Counted from the first letter of the stretch, positions 38,831 through 49,639 are shown. The stretch is DNA of 64,000 nucleotides from Chrysoperla carnea (GCF_905475395.1 NC_058337.1:90948368-91012367), one strand, 5' to 3'. The notes: generated by a model not told the origin, from the letters alone. Numbers and translations: made by a program.

Positions 38831-39249
38831 TCTTGTGACGTTGAAAACTGTTTCTACCCCAGCTGATACTTTACCAAAAATCTCGTTAATACGTTGCTAC
38901 ATTTCAATTTGAAAGAAGAACTAATTAATAATTTAATAAATTAAGTAGGTAAATAATAGGTAAGGAGACCAAAGGGTTTTTACTGAATGGTAAGTATAGA
39001 GCTAATATTTTGTAAGTGACTTTTTGGGATAAAACGACTTTTGCGTTTATGTTTTATGTATCTCCTTATTCGGATTTACAAAATACTAAGCTGAACTCTA
39101 CTGATTTAAATATTTAAAGGAAATGATTATAAAAACATTATTTAGAACATGTAATCAAATGGCATAAAAAGGGAATTTCTAAATGAATAATTGAGTTACG
39201 AACAAGAGTTGTAAATGACATGAAATCAGTAATGTGTTCAATGGTTTTT

Positions 39250-39460
39250 GTTTGTTTACACCAAAATAGAGATAAATGTTTATACCCTTTTTAACCGCCA
39301 ATAAAGTTCCACCTATAGTTTCTTGAAGTCGTGAATTATGGTAACAATGAAACGGATATCCGTCAAAGTGAAATTTGTTGATTAAAAAATAACCGTGGGA
39401 AAGAAGACATACTTCGTCGAAACAAAGACGCTTACGAATAATAAGCTTGATGCGAAAAAA
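39250..39460 (-). pseudogene. Possible endonuclease fragment of a non-LTR retrotransposon
   Basis: On the minus strand a 106-codon opening (39179-39499) contains CFDEVCLLSHGYFLINKF and, further on, IGGTLLAVKKGINIYL. These resemble the region of AP-type LINE endonucleases in which a target-like D/E-rich stretch is followed by an RGGGxLIAVK motif and a short hydrophobic run. The spacing in between is disturbed, suggesting a frameshift or deletion. No reverse transcriptase sequence adjoins it. The resemblance is modest. Confidence 0.3.
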
Positions 39461-39530
39461 CACTTCGATCTTCTGTACCATAAACAAACACACTGGCAAT
39501 ACTATAGAATGAAAAGTTTTTCAATAATTA

Positions 39531-39536
39531 TTTATT
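39531..39536 (-). terminator. Poly(A) signal of CPR gene 2
   Basis: AATAAA on the minus strand, about 37 bases after the stop codon at 39573, a suitable distance for a short 3' untranslated region. Confidence 0.5.
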
Positions 39537-39572
39537 TTAAATGATAATGAAATAACACACACATGTTGTTAT

Positions 39573-41383
39573 TTAAGCATTTGGTGGATTTGGAATAATT
39601 GGTATTGGTGTAGTGGTTGGCTTTATAGATGAATCTCCTACTCCCAAATTTGACGATGATCGTGTACTGTATGTTGATGTCTTGGGTATTGAATCACCTT
39701 CAGGTTGAAAACCATTTTGATCAGCAACATATCTTTAAAATATAAAAAATATTTATCAATTTTATGAATTCATAATCAAAATTGTTTACTTTACTCAAGG
39801 ACAAATTTAGACACAATATGTGTCATAATAATAATAGAAATTCAAAGTTAACTGGTCATGATTTGTCTTAAACAAGGATTTTAAACAATGTATCCAAATG
39901 TTTTGTGGTAATAGTACATACACTATTAGTTTACTTTATACGATATAAATATCATTAACATTTGATATATTTTTTCTAAGATCCGTTAAGGGAAAGGGAC
40001 AAATTTTTAAAGAGAAAAGACAACTTTTAATATATCTTAACTTTCACAATCAAGCCAAAAATAAAGATATATTCAAAAAAATTCTCTTATTCCTTTCATA
40101 CGCTGGACCATTTTGCTTTGCATGATTAGTTTAAATATTTGACGTTTTCGACAATTGAACACTTAATTAAATGACTGAATTTTTTTAAGTACATTTTGTC
40201 AACTATTGATATTCAATGCCTTTCCGATGTTCTACTATTCAGATATGCATTTTATGTATAGATTTTATGATGGAAATACGGCAAAAACAGCTCGAGAATA
40301 TCGCTGGAAAATCATCATAATACAAATACAAATATCTAGATGAATATACCAGAAGTCCGAGAAAAAGTCAAAAAAGAGTTACTCGAATCACTGGAACTTC
40401 TAAAAGTAATACTTTAAAACGAATTAATAATAGAATCAGAACTCTTTGATATGCTACAAAAAACTACTTACGTGATATTCACAAGAAGTCCATCGGGTGC
40501 CGTATATGAATATGCACCTTGTATTACAAGAATATCTTCTCTGTATTTACTTGAAACATTACTGTTTTGGTTTTGATCATTTGTGTAATTATTATGTTTA
40601 AAATATCCCGATTGGGCTACGTTTATTCCATTTGCTGTTTGAAAACTATAGTTAAAACTTCCATCGGGTCCAAAGTATTCTGTATTTGTTATGATTTCAA
40701 TTGGTTTTACTGTTGATGTTGGTGTGGAAAAATTTTGTGGATTCAATTGTGGTAATGATTGACTTAAACAAACATTTATGGAAATAATCTGCAAGTAATT
40801 TGAAATATTTCTTTACACAATGTTCAATGCGGAAGGAACATTAAGAATTAAACATTAATTTATGACTTAAAGAAAATACGGATACATTCTCTAAAATTTC
40901 GACTGTACAAGAAATTACATGTTTGGTACTTTGTATTTTGAATTTGATCTTTCGAAGAAAGATCTATTGCAGTTTAATCTGATGTATTATATCAAACAGT
41001 TGGAGCTAAATTATATACATATTATATAGTTATTTTTAGAGATTTTAGAATTTCTGAATACATAAAAGTATAATTATTTAAATGAGCCTATATATCACAT
41101 TCACGAAAAATATGTCACATTTTCCTACCTTTTTTTTTCAAGCATAATAGAGTATTTTTGTACATGGAGCGTACATATGCAACTAAATTTAATTTTAAGA
41201 AGATTTTTTTCGGTAAGGGTATATTCGAACCAAAAGTTGCGAAAAAACTTTCCACTAGAAATTTTACTGTTCTTCCCGAAAGCGATAGTAATGTGACACT
41301 CTATTATGTTATTGGTTAAAAATGTCTGCCTTAAGTATTTGTAGAAATAAACTTACTAAAAATATTTTATACATTTTAAACAT
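39573..41383 (-). CDS. CPR gene 2: RR-1 cuticular protein, three exons
   Basis: Predicted 167-residue secreted cuticular protein. Exon 1, 41357-41383, encodes MFKMYKIFL; exon 2 is 40472-40788; exon 3 is 39573-39732. Introns are 568 bp (GTAAGT/TTGCAG, phase 0) and 739 bp (GTAAGT/AAAG, phase 2). Exon 2 starts IISINVCLSQS, completing the signal peptide. After a Pro/Thr-rich linker the RR domain runs from GPDGSFNYSFQTANGINV through GAYSYTAPDGLLVNIT to YVADQNGFQPEGDSIP, the last part in exon 3. About 20 extra residues, including possible N-glycosylation sites NYT and NVS, separate its halves. A Ser/Thr/Pro-rich tail ends IPNPPNA and TAA. Unlike genes 1 and 4, there is no intron before the SF/SY of the domain; instead an intron splits it before YVAD. 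A second in-frame ATG at codon 4 is an alternative start. Confidence 0.9.
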
Positions 41384-41399
41384 TAATTGTAATTTCTTT

Positions 41400-42140
41400 T
41401 CATCGGAGGAACCAAAATCACTAGTTATCACTCTACACTCGTATATTCTTGACCGGCACTAATATTCAAACTACTAATAGGAAATTTACGTGATATAATA
41501 TTTATATAGATACTCTAGTAAATAATATTTGCACAAAATGTGTAATATTTTTAATATTAATTAATACAAAAAGTGCTAACAAAATTAACCTCGTTTAAAA
41601 AAATAGTCTTCTTTTTATATTGATGGATTTCCAATTTAGTAATTATCCTAGTAGTTCATCAACAGCTAAGCTGTTGAATACAGAAACATAATTTCAAATG
41701 GTTTTGGGGAAAAATTTTGCATATTTTTTTTCAAAACCTCAGTCACTTAAAAAATCCTTCTATAAAATAACACAAATTTCGTTAAATCACAATTTGCGTA
41801 GAAAGTTGAAAAATGATTAAATATTAACTTGCAAACATAAGTCATAAAGTTATATTGGACCTTTGATTAAAGCTACTTCTAAGGTTGTCCTATCCCTTTT
41901 GAATGCAAGGAAGACAGATTAAATGATTTTGACAACCTGTGAACCTTTATTTGCTGAAAACACGATAAAATAAAATGAATACCCCTTCAATTTTTCCTTT
42001 TCCTTCAGTATTATCACACAAGGTATATTACAGCCAGATTGCTTGTTATGTCTAAACATGAGTGTAGCCAACCCGTTTAAAAACTGGTGCAATAATTAAT
42101 AACTTCAAAATATTTTAAGATATGATTCAACTTGTAGTCT
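41400..42140. other. Upstream region of CPR gene 2
   Basis: AT-rich. I could not pick a convincing TATA box and initiator pair upstream of the ATG at 41383. The stretch ends at the left target-site duplication of the LINE insertion. Confidence 0.4.
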
Positions 42141-42156
42141 ATCGGACTCTTATTCA
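42141..42156. repeat. Target-site duplication, left copy
   Basis: ATCGGACTCTTATTCA, identical to 45162-45177. These direct repeats bracket the LINE and mark its borders. Confidence 0.9.
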
Positions 42157-45100
42157 TTTCATTTCATTTATTTGATATAATAATCAATTTTACAAATTTT
42201 CTTGATAAATCAAATCAAATTATCAAGTCAAATCATCAATATATAACAAAATAATTACAAAAAACACAAATTAATTTTAAATATTATAATATATAAACAT
42301 AAAAATCAAATTATTTACATTCTAACTTCTAAATAATAGAATCAAATTCTAAATGTTCTTTAAAATAAAAGAAAAAGAAAAGTAATTCATAGATCTATTC
42401 ATTATATCTATTAATTCTAAATCTATTCTATATCTAAAAATCTATTCATTAAAAAAAGGAAAGGTTAGTAATACAATTTTTAAGTAACAGAGAGAAGACA
42501 AACAATTAGGGAGCAATTTTATAGGTAAGTTTGTCGCCTGGTTAAAATATGGCTTAAATAATCTACTATGACGGGAAGCTTTTTTTCGTCATACTCATTC
42601 AGAATGATCACTGCTGAAGACAAATTGAATTCGTTAACCTTGTCCTTTAAACATCCAGCTGTACCTTCGCAATCCTCCAATAAATATTCCACAACTCCAC
42701 CACATAAAACACAAACACGTTCATCGTTTATCCTTAGGCTGTTCCATTTAAAACCGTATACTCTAAAATTGGCGATAATACGTCTTCCATCTCTATCTAC
42801 GTTGCTCAAATATCTCGCACCTTCTTGGTAGTGCGCCAGTTTGCTATAGAGGCTTAGACTACTCTTTATATTTATGTTCATTAAAGAATTAGTTATGGAT
42901 TGTTCATGTATTTTTTTTTTAATAACGTTTTTGTTTATATTATCATAAGGTTCCCTGATATTTAATTCATTCATTTTTATAGCAAATTGGTCACTCCAAT
43001 CTCCGTTCATGCATAACTTTTGTAAATATTTGTCACTTTTGGTAATTCTTAAATAGTAACACAAGGCTTTTTGTATGCAGACTTCTTCAATAGATGTCAC
43101 TCCTAATTCAATGTTAATGGCCGAGTTAGGGGTAGATTTTGGGACACATATAATTTCTTTATAAAAATTATAAGCTAGTGCATTGACAATTTTTAACTCG
43201 TTTTTATTGCAGTTTAGGGCCCAGATTTCACTGCCATAAGTTATTATAGGTAAGATTAACGAGTTAAACAAATTTAAAATTAATTTTAGTGGGAATTCAT
43301 TGTATTTATAAATAAATTTGCGAATACTCATTAGTGCACTCTTCGCTCTATTTTTTATACGTTCTACATGTACCCCCCACTTTCCATTATGAGTCAAGAT
43401 AACTCCCAAGTACTGAAAATGTTTCACATTTTCGATCGTGTGTCCATTGTATTTCCAAACCTCCTTGGACGAAATCTTCCATCCGTTACTCACTACCATT
43501 GTTTTTGTTTTTTCAACGTTCACACATAGGCTCCATTTTGAACAATAGTCTTCAATTGCCTTCAACATTTTTCCCATGCCACCAATCGTTCTTGACATTA
43601 TTACTAAGTCATCTGCGTAAAGTAACGTCTTAATCTCTTTTCCGCTGATACATGGAGAGGAATTATTGACATTATTCATCCAATCATATAGATCGTTTAT
43701 ATAAAGTAAAAAGAGAAGTGCAGACAAATGGCAGCCTTGCCTTAAACCACGATATGTGTTGAAACTGCGAGATGCAGAATAATTATCCACCATTACGCAA
43801 CAACTGTTGTTCTTGTAGATAGATTGCAGTATAGCTATAGTGTCACTCGCCATACCTATGCTGGATAGCTTTTTCCATAGTAAACCACGATCAATGCTAT
43901 CAAATGCCTTTTCAAAGTCTATGAAACAAAGGTAGATTTTTGATCTTTTAATAAGTAAATTACGGTCGATAATCCTTTTTAACACCAATACGTTATCCAT
44001 AACTTCATACCCCGGGCGAAATCCAGCCTGATTTTCATTAATTATGTTATTTTTCGTACACCATTGGAGTATTTGGTTAGTCAATAACTTAGTATACAAT
44101 TTACTAATATTGGGTGTGAGGGTTAGCCCTCGATAGCTTCCTGGGCTACTTATTTCACCCTTACCTTTATAAATATTCACTATTAGTCCAGTGCTCCATT
44201 CTTCCGGGAATTGTTTATTCTGCATCATAGCCTTAAAGAGTTTAAGTAATAGGCTGCCAAATTTGTGGCAATACTTATGTGCAATTTTAATACACTCGTT
44301 AAGGACACCATCTATTCCTCCAGCCTTACCTGTTTTAATAGAATTTATCACCCATTCTATATCGTTGTTGTCTATCTGAATGTTGCTATCACCAACACTT
44401 ATTTCCGATTCACTTATATTAAGCGCATCAGAATCCAGAAAGCTCCGTTCTCCGTATAATTTAACATAGTGATTCACCCATGTATCAGAATTTATATTAC
44501 CCCTAATATTCATTTCTTTCCTTTTACAATTGTCACTATTAATAGTTCTCCATAATGCCTTCATATCGTTTTTGCTGAGAGCCTCGTTAATACTTGACAC
44601 GAATTCATTTTTATAGTCTTGTTTTTTTTTGTCACATAATAGCGTATACTCACTTTTACTAGTTAAATAGAGTTGTTTGTTAAAATTATGCCTGAATCTC
44701 CTCATTGCTCTCAGATTTCTTTTAACTTCTCTCCTTTTTTCTTTACATTCTGCATCGTGCCATTTACTATGAGTTGATTTTGGAAGATATGCATTATGAT
44801 GATAATTAATTTCAATTTCCTTACAAATAAAGTTCATCCATTTTTGCAATATTATGACAGCCTCGTTTATTTTACTTTCGTAAATCATATGTTCTATGCC
44901 AACAAGGTAGATATTGGATTCTAAAGAACTGATTTTATTTTTTATGCTAGATTCTGATTGGGTAGACCATCTATATTTAGTGAGGATTTTAGCATCATAG
45001 GTGTCTACAGCCTGATAATTACATTCCTCGATAACTAGTGAAATTTCTATGGGAAAATGCAGCGACTCAATCATTTCTCCCACATTCATACTCAGATTAT

Positions 45101-45161
45101 TCCCCCACAGACCTTCAGTTACACAAACGTAGTGAACCACACTTCTACCGTTCTTTGAGAC
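42157..45161 (-). mobile_element. 5'-truncated non-LTR retrotransposon (LINE)
   Basis: The element is bounded by perfect 16-bp direct repeats and is about 3.0 kb. It lacks ORF1 and nearly all of the AP endonuclease, as expected from incomplete reverse transcription. Its 3' untranslated region is about 360 bp and ends on the minus strand in short repeats of the type TGAAATGAAA with no long poly(A). The clade cannot be fixed by eye; the reverse transcriptase and the short-repeat tail suit CR1/Jockey/I/RTE-like lineages. Confidence 0.9.
42519..45140 (-). CDS. LINE ORF2 remnant: endonuclease tail plus reverse transcriptase
   Basis: The frame is uninterrupted for 873 codons and in fact extends upstream to the element border (DVSKNGRSVV). 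The first 35 residues are the end of an AP-type endonuclease, with ESLHFPIEISL where SDHxPI is expected and SVVHY where SVVDY is expected, so both acidic positions are changed. The reverse transcriptase follows: VNIYKGKGE near residue 325, QAGFRPGYEVMDN near 370, FIDFEKAFDSIDR near 405, GLRQGCHLSALLFLLYIND near 470, and catalytic YADDLVIMS near 507. The thumb region has FQYLGVILTHNG and ITYGSEIWALNCN. Near the C-terminus a CVLCGG...EDCEG stretch is a degenerate form of the Cys/His knuckle seen after many LINE reverse transcriptases. No RNase H was seen. With no promoter or start region it is probably not expressed as a functional element. Confidence 0.9.
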   Translation of the reverse strand: MVHYVCVTEGLWGNNLSMNVGEMIESLHFPIEISLVIEECNYQAVDTYDAKILTKYRWSTQSESSIKNKISSLESNIYLVGIEHMIYESKINEAVIILQKWMNFICKEIEINYHHNAYLPKSTHSKWHDAECKEKRREVKRNLRAMRRFRHNFNKQLYLTSKSEYTLLCDKKKQDYKNEFVSSINEALSKNDMKALWRTINSDNCKRKEMNIRGNINSDTWVNHYVKLYGERSFLDSDALNISESEISVGDSNIQIDNNDIEWVINSIKTGKAGGIDGVLNECIKIAHKYCHKFGSLLLKLFKAMMQNKQFPEEWSTGLIVNIYKGKGEISSPGSYRGLTLTPNISKLYTKLLTNQILQWCTKNNIINENQAGFRPGYEVMDNVLVLKRIIDRNLLIKRSKIYLCFIDFEKAFDSIDRGLLWKKLSSIGMASDTIAILQSIYKNNSCCVMVDNYSASRSFNTYRGLRQGCHLSALLFLLYINDLYDWMNNVNNSSPCISGKEIKTLLYADDLVIMSRTIGGMGKMLKAIEDYCSKWSLCVNVEKTKTMVVSNGWKISSKEVWKYNGHTIENVKHFQYLGVILTHNGKWGVHVERIKNRAKSALMSIRKFIYKYNEFPLKLILNLFNSLILPIITYGSEIWALNCNKNELKIVNALAYNFYKEIICVPKSTPNSAINIELGVTSIEEVCIQKALCYYLRITKSDKYLQKLCMNGDWSDQFAIKMNELNIREPYDNINKNVIKKKIHEQSITNSLMNINIKSSLSLYSKLAHYQEGARYLSNVDRDGRRIIANFRVYGFKWNSLRINDERVCVLCGGVVEYLLEDCEGTAGCLKDKVNEFNLSSAVIILNEYDEKKLPVIVDYLSHILTRRQTYL

Positions 45162-45177
45162 ATCGGACTCTTATTCA
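45162..45177. repeat. Target-site duplication, right copy
   Basis: Identical 16-bp partner of 42141-42156. Perfect identity implies a recent insertion. Confidence 0.9.
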
Positions 45178-45179
45178 AG

Positions 45180-48040
45180 TACTTTGAAATGGTTTGAATT
45201 AAAAACATAAAAAATGGTTTGAGTATAAAAACTTAATCACAATACATGGGGAAATCGATTTCAGTTCACGTTTTCCGTGAAAGACTCCAAATGTATAGAA
45301 TGCGAATAGTTTTTCCCATGTATTCCTTGTTGAATAAAATCTATAAAAGTATCAAAATTAAATTTCATGAGCTTTAAAAAACAAAAACCTTCAAAGTTCT
45401 TTGTTATCCAACTGAATGTTAGCAAGTCCAAGGTTAATTTTATCATAGATAAAAAAATTATTAAAAAATTATTTAATGGTCATTTAACGGAAAATAAAAT
45501 CAATAAAAGTGAATTACATAATATCTATTAAATATGATGCCAAATTAAACAGTTAGTCATACCTCTAATTAAATATTTTTTACTACGTTGTCTAGATGCA
45601 AAAAATTCATACATGACTTGTTTTTTAACAATTGATTACATTTTAAGTATTGAGCTTGGTACACACTTACCTATATCACATAAGACGATTTTTCGTGACT
45701 ATTTCGGGATTTGAGGTTTTTTTACATTTTGGTACATCTCATTTAAACTAAAATCCACACCATTCTTTTTTTCAAATATCTCAACTGGTTTAGAAATTAA
45801 AACTATGTCAAATTTTCGAAAATCACCTTAAAACGCTCTTACTTTGTAAATACTTCAAGTTGTAATAGAGAACTAAAAGTGTTATCATTTCAAAGCTCTT
45901 TTTCTGTAAGAGGATAGCTACCAAAAATTCCAGTTTTTTAAATTTAAACGAAGTTAAAACAAAATTCGGTATAATAGTTGGTATTTATAAATAGGATTTT
46001 TTTGGACTTGATAAACCGACGAAATAATTTGGACAAAGTTGACTGAGTTTCGTCTTTTTCGTTTATTCGTTACTTCCCACCTTTTGAAACTTTTGAAAGT
46101 ATCATAGGGGGTTTGAACTCACTGAATCTTAATTTGATAAAAACCTAGAAATTTGATATGGCATTGATATAAAGTGGTATATGGTTGGTTCATCGCCACA
46201 TCGTTGTCTGTGTTTCGTGATATAATTATGATGAAGACTATGAGATCTGGATGAAAACAGCAGAGAGGCCGGTATCATAGACACTGGTATTTAAATCAAA
46301 ACGAAACCATCTCAATTTATGTACATATAACAAATAAGGCATGTAGATCAGGCAATAGCTAATAAAACCAAGTATAAAAATTAAATAAATGATATTAATA
46401 TCTGTCAGAATAGGCGTGTTTCTCGACTAAAACATAAATCAAATGATTTTGATGGGGTTTTTGTATGAACTTAAAAAAACACACAGAATTGTGTTATATT
46501 CGATGATCTCACAATATCAAAATACTTAATCAATATATTAGATAGGTAAATATGTTACGACCTTTTAATATTTAAATATTAATAAATAATAATAATGGTA
46601 GTAGGTAATAATAATAATAATAATAAAATAATTTAAACAAAAAATTATAATAAGTATTTGTAAACATTTAATAATAGTTAACATTAATATTTATTTAATT
46701 AATAAAATAAAATTCTAATATTTTATACTTTATTATAATTAAGTTAATCAATCGTCAATAGATTAATATTAATGATTTTATACTTATATAGGGTGCTCAA
46801 TTTTCAATGATTTGACAAAAGGCTGTATCGGTCTAAGCTTAACAAAAAAATTTATCCACGTATGTAACAAAAATGTATAAGCAGTTGCAAAATCACTGCC
46901 CTTTCCTATTTACCCTTAATGTGGTAGGCCGAGGAAAAAGTACAAGCAAACAGTAGTTAGCTCGGTGTACCATCATTAGGCAAGGCAGGGTTTAATGAAA
47001 ATGTAGTAAAATGAATTATGAGTTAATGCAACTGTCTTTGGCTACTACTAACCAATTTATCCAACAGTTGCAGAGTTGGCAACTCTAGATGTGTAACACA
47101 TTCACAATTCGAGTTAAAATACAGTTTCTCAAGTCAGAGTTTAAAAGCTGCCCCAAAACGTAACCAAATAAATTAAGCGTATATCCTTATGTTTAATACT
47201 TTTAACTTAATTGGAAAAATTAATTCCATCCATGATATTAAATAATTGTGATAAGGATTTATCAGGAACTTGGACAGTGAATAAAAACAATTGTGAAATT
47301 GTCAAATGTTGCAACGTTTCGTTGTTATTTAAACTTCATCAGGCAATATTTGAGGTTAACATTTAGGTAAAATATACAAAAAAACTAGTCTAAAAAACTT
47401 CATCGTTAATCAAAAATAATAAATGAAGTAAAACAGATTTAAATAAAGCACATTACAAGAAATTTTAGAATAAATAATTGTAGTAACAATAAACTAATTG
47501 ATTCCTAAATTATTTTTGTTTAACGATGAAGTTTTGTGACATTTTGTAATTTTGTGAATTTAGGTTCGGTAATCTAATGGCGTTAGCACTTTCAACTTTA
47601 TTACAATAAACCTATAATATATATTTGTTTCTAAACTTTTTAATACATAACTTTTAATTTATAAGTTTTAATACTTTGATTAGAAATATCGATATTCATA
47701 ACAAGCTGCCTTCGAACTTACAAGTACAAGAAAAGACAACGTTTAAATATTCATATTTTCTTTTTAGTGACTTAACAAGTATCACTGTACAAACTTTTTG
47801 AATTTAAAATTTTTTAATAATTTTTAATAAATATACTATTATAATTACACTCTATATAAAATATTTTAGCTGATCTTCACATAAAGCAAAATATTATTTA
47901 CATTCAATAAAGGATCAAGTAACTTTGACTTTTTTCAATGTAACAATTTTTTTTTTCTAAGTATAAAAAAAATTTTTTAACACATTATTTATTTAAGTGG
48001 GAGGCAAATCAAAATATTACGTACAAAATAAACAAAACTC
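45180..48040. other. AT-rich intergenic DNA between the LINE and CPR gene 3
   Basis: A short (AAT)n tract lies at about 46581-46628. The block at about 45670-46100 is slightly richer in GC and shares ACGATTTTTCGTGACTATTTCG with ACGATTTTTCATGAATATTTCG at 51146, so it may be a distant relative of the TIR element there. No gene recognised. Confidence 0.4.
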
Positions 48041-48046
48041 AAAGAC

Positions 48047-48054
48047 TATATAAA
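48047..48054 (+). promoter_or_regulatory. TATA box of CPR gene 3
   Basis: TATATAAA lies 76 bp upstream of the ATG at 48123, placing the expected transcription start near 48077-48085 and giving a 5' untranslated region of about 40 bases. No clear TCAGT initiator is present. Confidence 0.6.
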
Positions 48055-48122
48055 TACATTAAAATTGTTCTTGAAAATAGAATTACTCTTATAGTCGAGG
48101 AATTTAATAAAAACAAAATAAA

Positions 48123-48512
48123 ATGAAATTCGTTATAAATTTTTTGGCATTACTTGCCATCAGTGCAGTAGTATATGGTGCAGATTCAGTGACAAAGGAG
48201 CCAGTGCCAATTATATCACAAGAATCCGAAGTGTTATTTGATGGTTCATATCATCATGCTTTTGAAGCAGGAAATGGTATTCAACAACAAGCAGAAGGAA
48301 AACTAAAGAAAATCGATGCTGAAACATCTGCTGAAGTATCACGTGGTAGCTACTCATATCCAGGTGAAGATGGTAAGCCAGTAGTAGTAGAATACATTGC
48401 TGATGAACGTGGTTTCCAACCAAGTGGTGATTCTATTCCCAAAATTCCTGAATTAATTGCACGTGCTCTTAAATGGATTGAAGACCATCCAACACCACCA
48501 CCAAAACCTTGA
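48123..48512 (+). CDS. CPR gene 3: intronless RR-1 cuticular protein
   Basis: A complete 129-residue secreted protein on the plus strand. The signal peptide is MKFVINFLALLAISAVVYG, cleaved before ADS. After a short linker (PVPIISQESEV) the RR-1 domain runs from FDGSYHHAFEAGNGIQQQAE through GSYSYPGEDGKPVVVEY to IADERGFQPSGDSIPKIP, then the helix IARALKWIEDHP and a Pro-rich end PTPPPKP. The core reads YPGEDGKP where the sister genes have YTAPDG or YTAPNG. There is no intron, either after the signal peptide or in the domain, and the gene is on the opposite strand from the other three. It has its own TATA box and a poly(A) signal at 48566, so it should be expressed. Role: structural, chitin-binding component of the procuticle, as for the family. 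Confidence 0.95.
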   Translation: MKFVINFLALLAISAVVYGADSVTKEPVPIISQESEVLFDGSYHHAFEAGNGIQQQAEGKLKKIDAETSAEVSRGSYSYPGEDGKPVVVEYIADERGFQPSGDSIPKIPELIARALKWIEDHPTPPPKP

Positions 48513-48565
48513 ACCCAATCTTCGGTTCATTAGATTTTGAAAATTGTATTTTTTATATAATTGTA

Positions 48566-48571
48566 AATAAA
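48566..48571 (+). terminator. Poly(A) signal of CPR gene 3
   Basis: AATAAA 54 bases after the stop codon, followed by a T-rich stretch (ATTTTTTTTGTT), as expected for a cleavage site just downstream. Confidence 0.65.
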
Positions 48572-49029
48572 TTTTTTTTGTTAAAAAAATTATGTTTTAT
48601 CTTTTAACTTACAGACCATTATATATTTTAGTAAGGTATTTTATTAAGGGTAGAAATTTGAGAGGTTTTTGTTTATGTCAACTCCTCAACCATAAGGGTA
48701 TTTTTAGTTTTGAAAAAAGAGGATCGAGTATTGAATACAGGAGCAGATATAGAGCTAAATAATAATTATGTACTAAGCATTATATGTTAACTTTTTAGTC
48801 TCACAAGCATAGTATAGCAACTAAAATTTTGGTATAAAAAAATGAGCTGCTTATCATCGATTCACCGGAATAATATTTCCAAACCATTGTCTATGAGTAT
48901 AGTTCAGTAAAATATAAAATAAAAAAATAAAAAATGCGTTAAATAAAATTTGAAAAGAAAGAAACGAGTCGAGCAGTTTACATAGGGACTTTAATAGTCG
49001 GGTTCTATTATTGGGAAGATAGACTTAAT

Positions 49030-49575
49030 TTTTCCTGTAATCCTTAGGGAGACACAGGGCCGCAACAAAGGATCTCTAGCGAGCACGATTGCTAGCCAAA
49101 CTCTTGACTTCACTCCAGGTTTTGCCTTTCAGTTCTGCCTATTTTTCTACGGTTTTTCGCCAGGTGATGCGAAGTCTTCCCGGTATTCTCCTGCCTTGTA
49201 GATTCCAATCGACTGCCTGGCGGTTGATGTCTTCAGGAGGTTTTCTTAGCATATGGCCGATCCATCCAAACTTCCAATACTTGATGACGTCTTATATGGG
49301 TGTTTGATTTGTTTTCTTCCACAGATTAACATTGAATATTGTATTTAGCCAAAAGATGTTTAGTATTTTTCTAAGACAGTTGTTAATGAATGTCTGTATT
49401 TGGCTTGAGATGGTTTTAGTAACTCTCCATGTTTGGCAACCGTAGAGTAGTACTTTTGCTTTTTTAATTCTTTTAGCTACATCTTTATCGGATCCCCCTT
49501 GTTTGTTAACGATGCTGCCTAAATATTAAAACTGGTGTACTTGTTCAATTTCTTCATTGTTAAGCATTACACTTG
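49030..49575 (-). pseudogene. Decayed LINE ORF2 C-terminal fragment
   Basis: Read on the minus strand in one frame it gives EEIEQVHQF, a stop, YLGSIVNKQGG, RIKKAKVLLYGCQTW, NNCLRKILNIFW, a stop, WIGHMLRKPPEDINRQAVDW, GRRIPGRLRITWRK, a stop, GKTWSEVKSLASNRAR, a stop and ALCLP. These are the ordered landmarks of the thumb and C-terminal part of LINE reverse transcriptase proteins of the lineage ending in a WIGH...GRP..TWRR...A.DR..W pattern. Four in-frame stops and a deletion of about 30 residues before LLYGCQTW show it is dead. It is a different lineage from the element at 42157-45161 and clearly GC-richer than the surrounding DNA. Confidence 0.8.
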
Positions 49576-49639
49576 ATAGAAGCCGATAGAAGGAAGGAAG
49601 GGAAGACAAAAGCCGAGCTATATTTTAATAAAAACTCCG

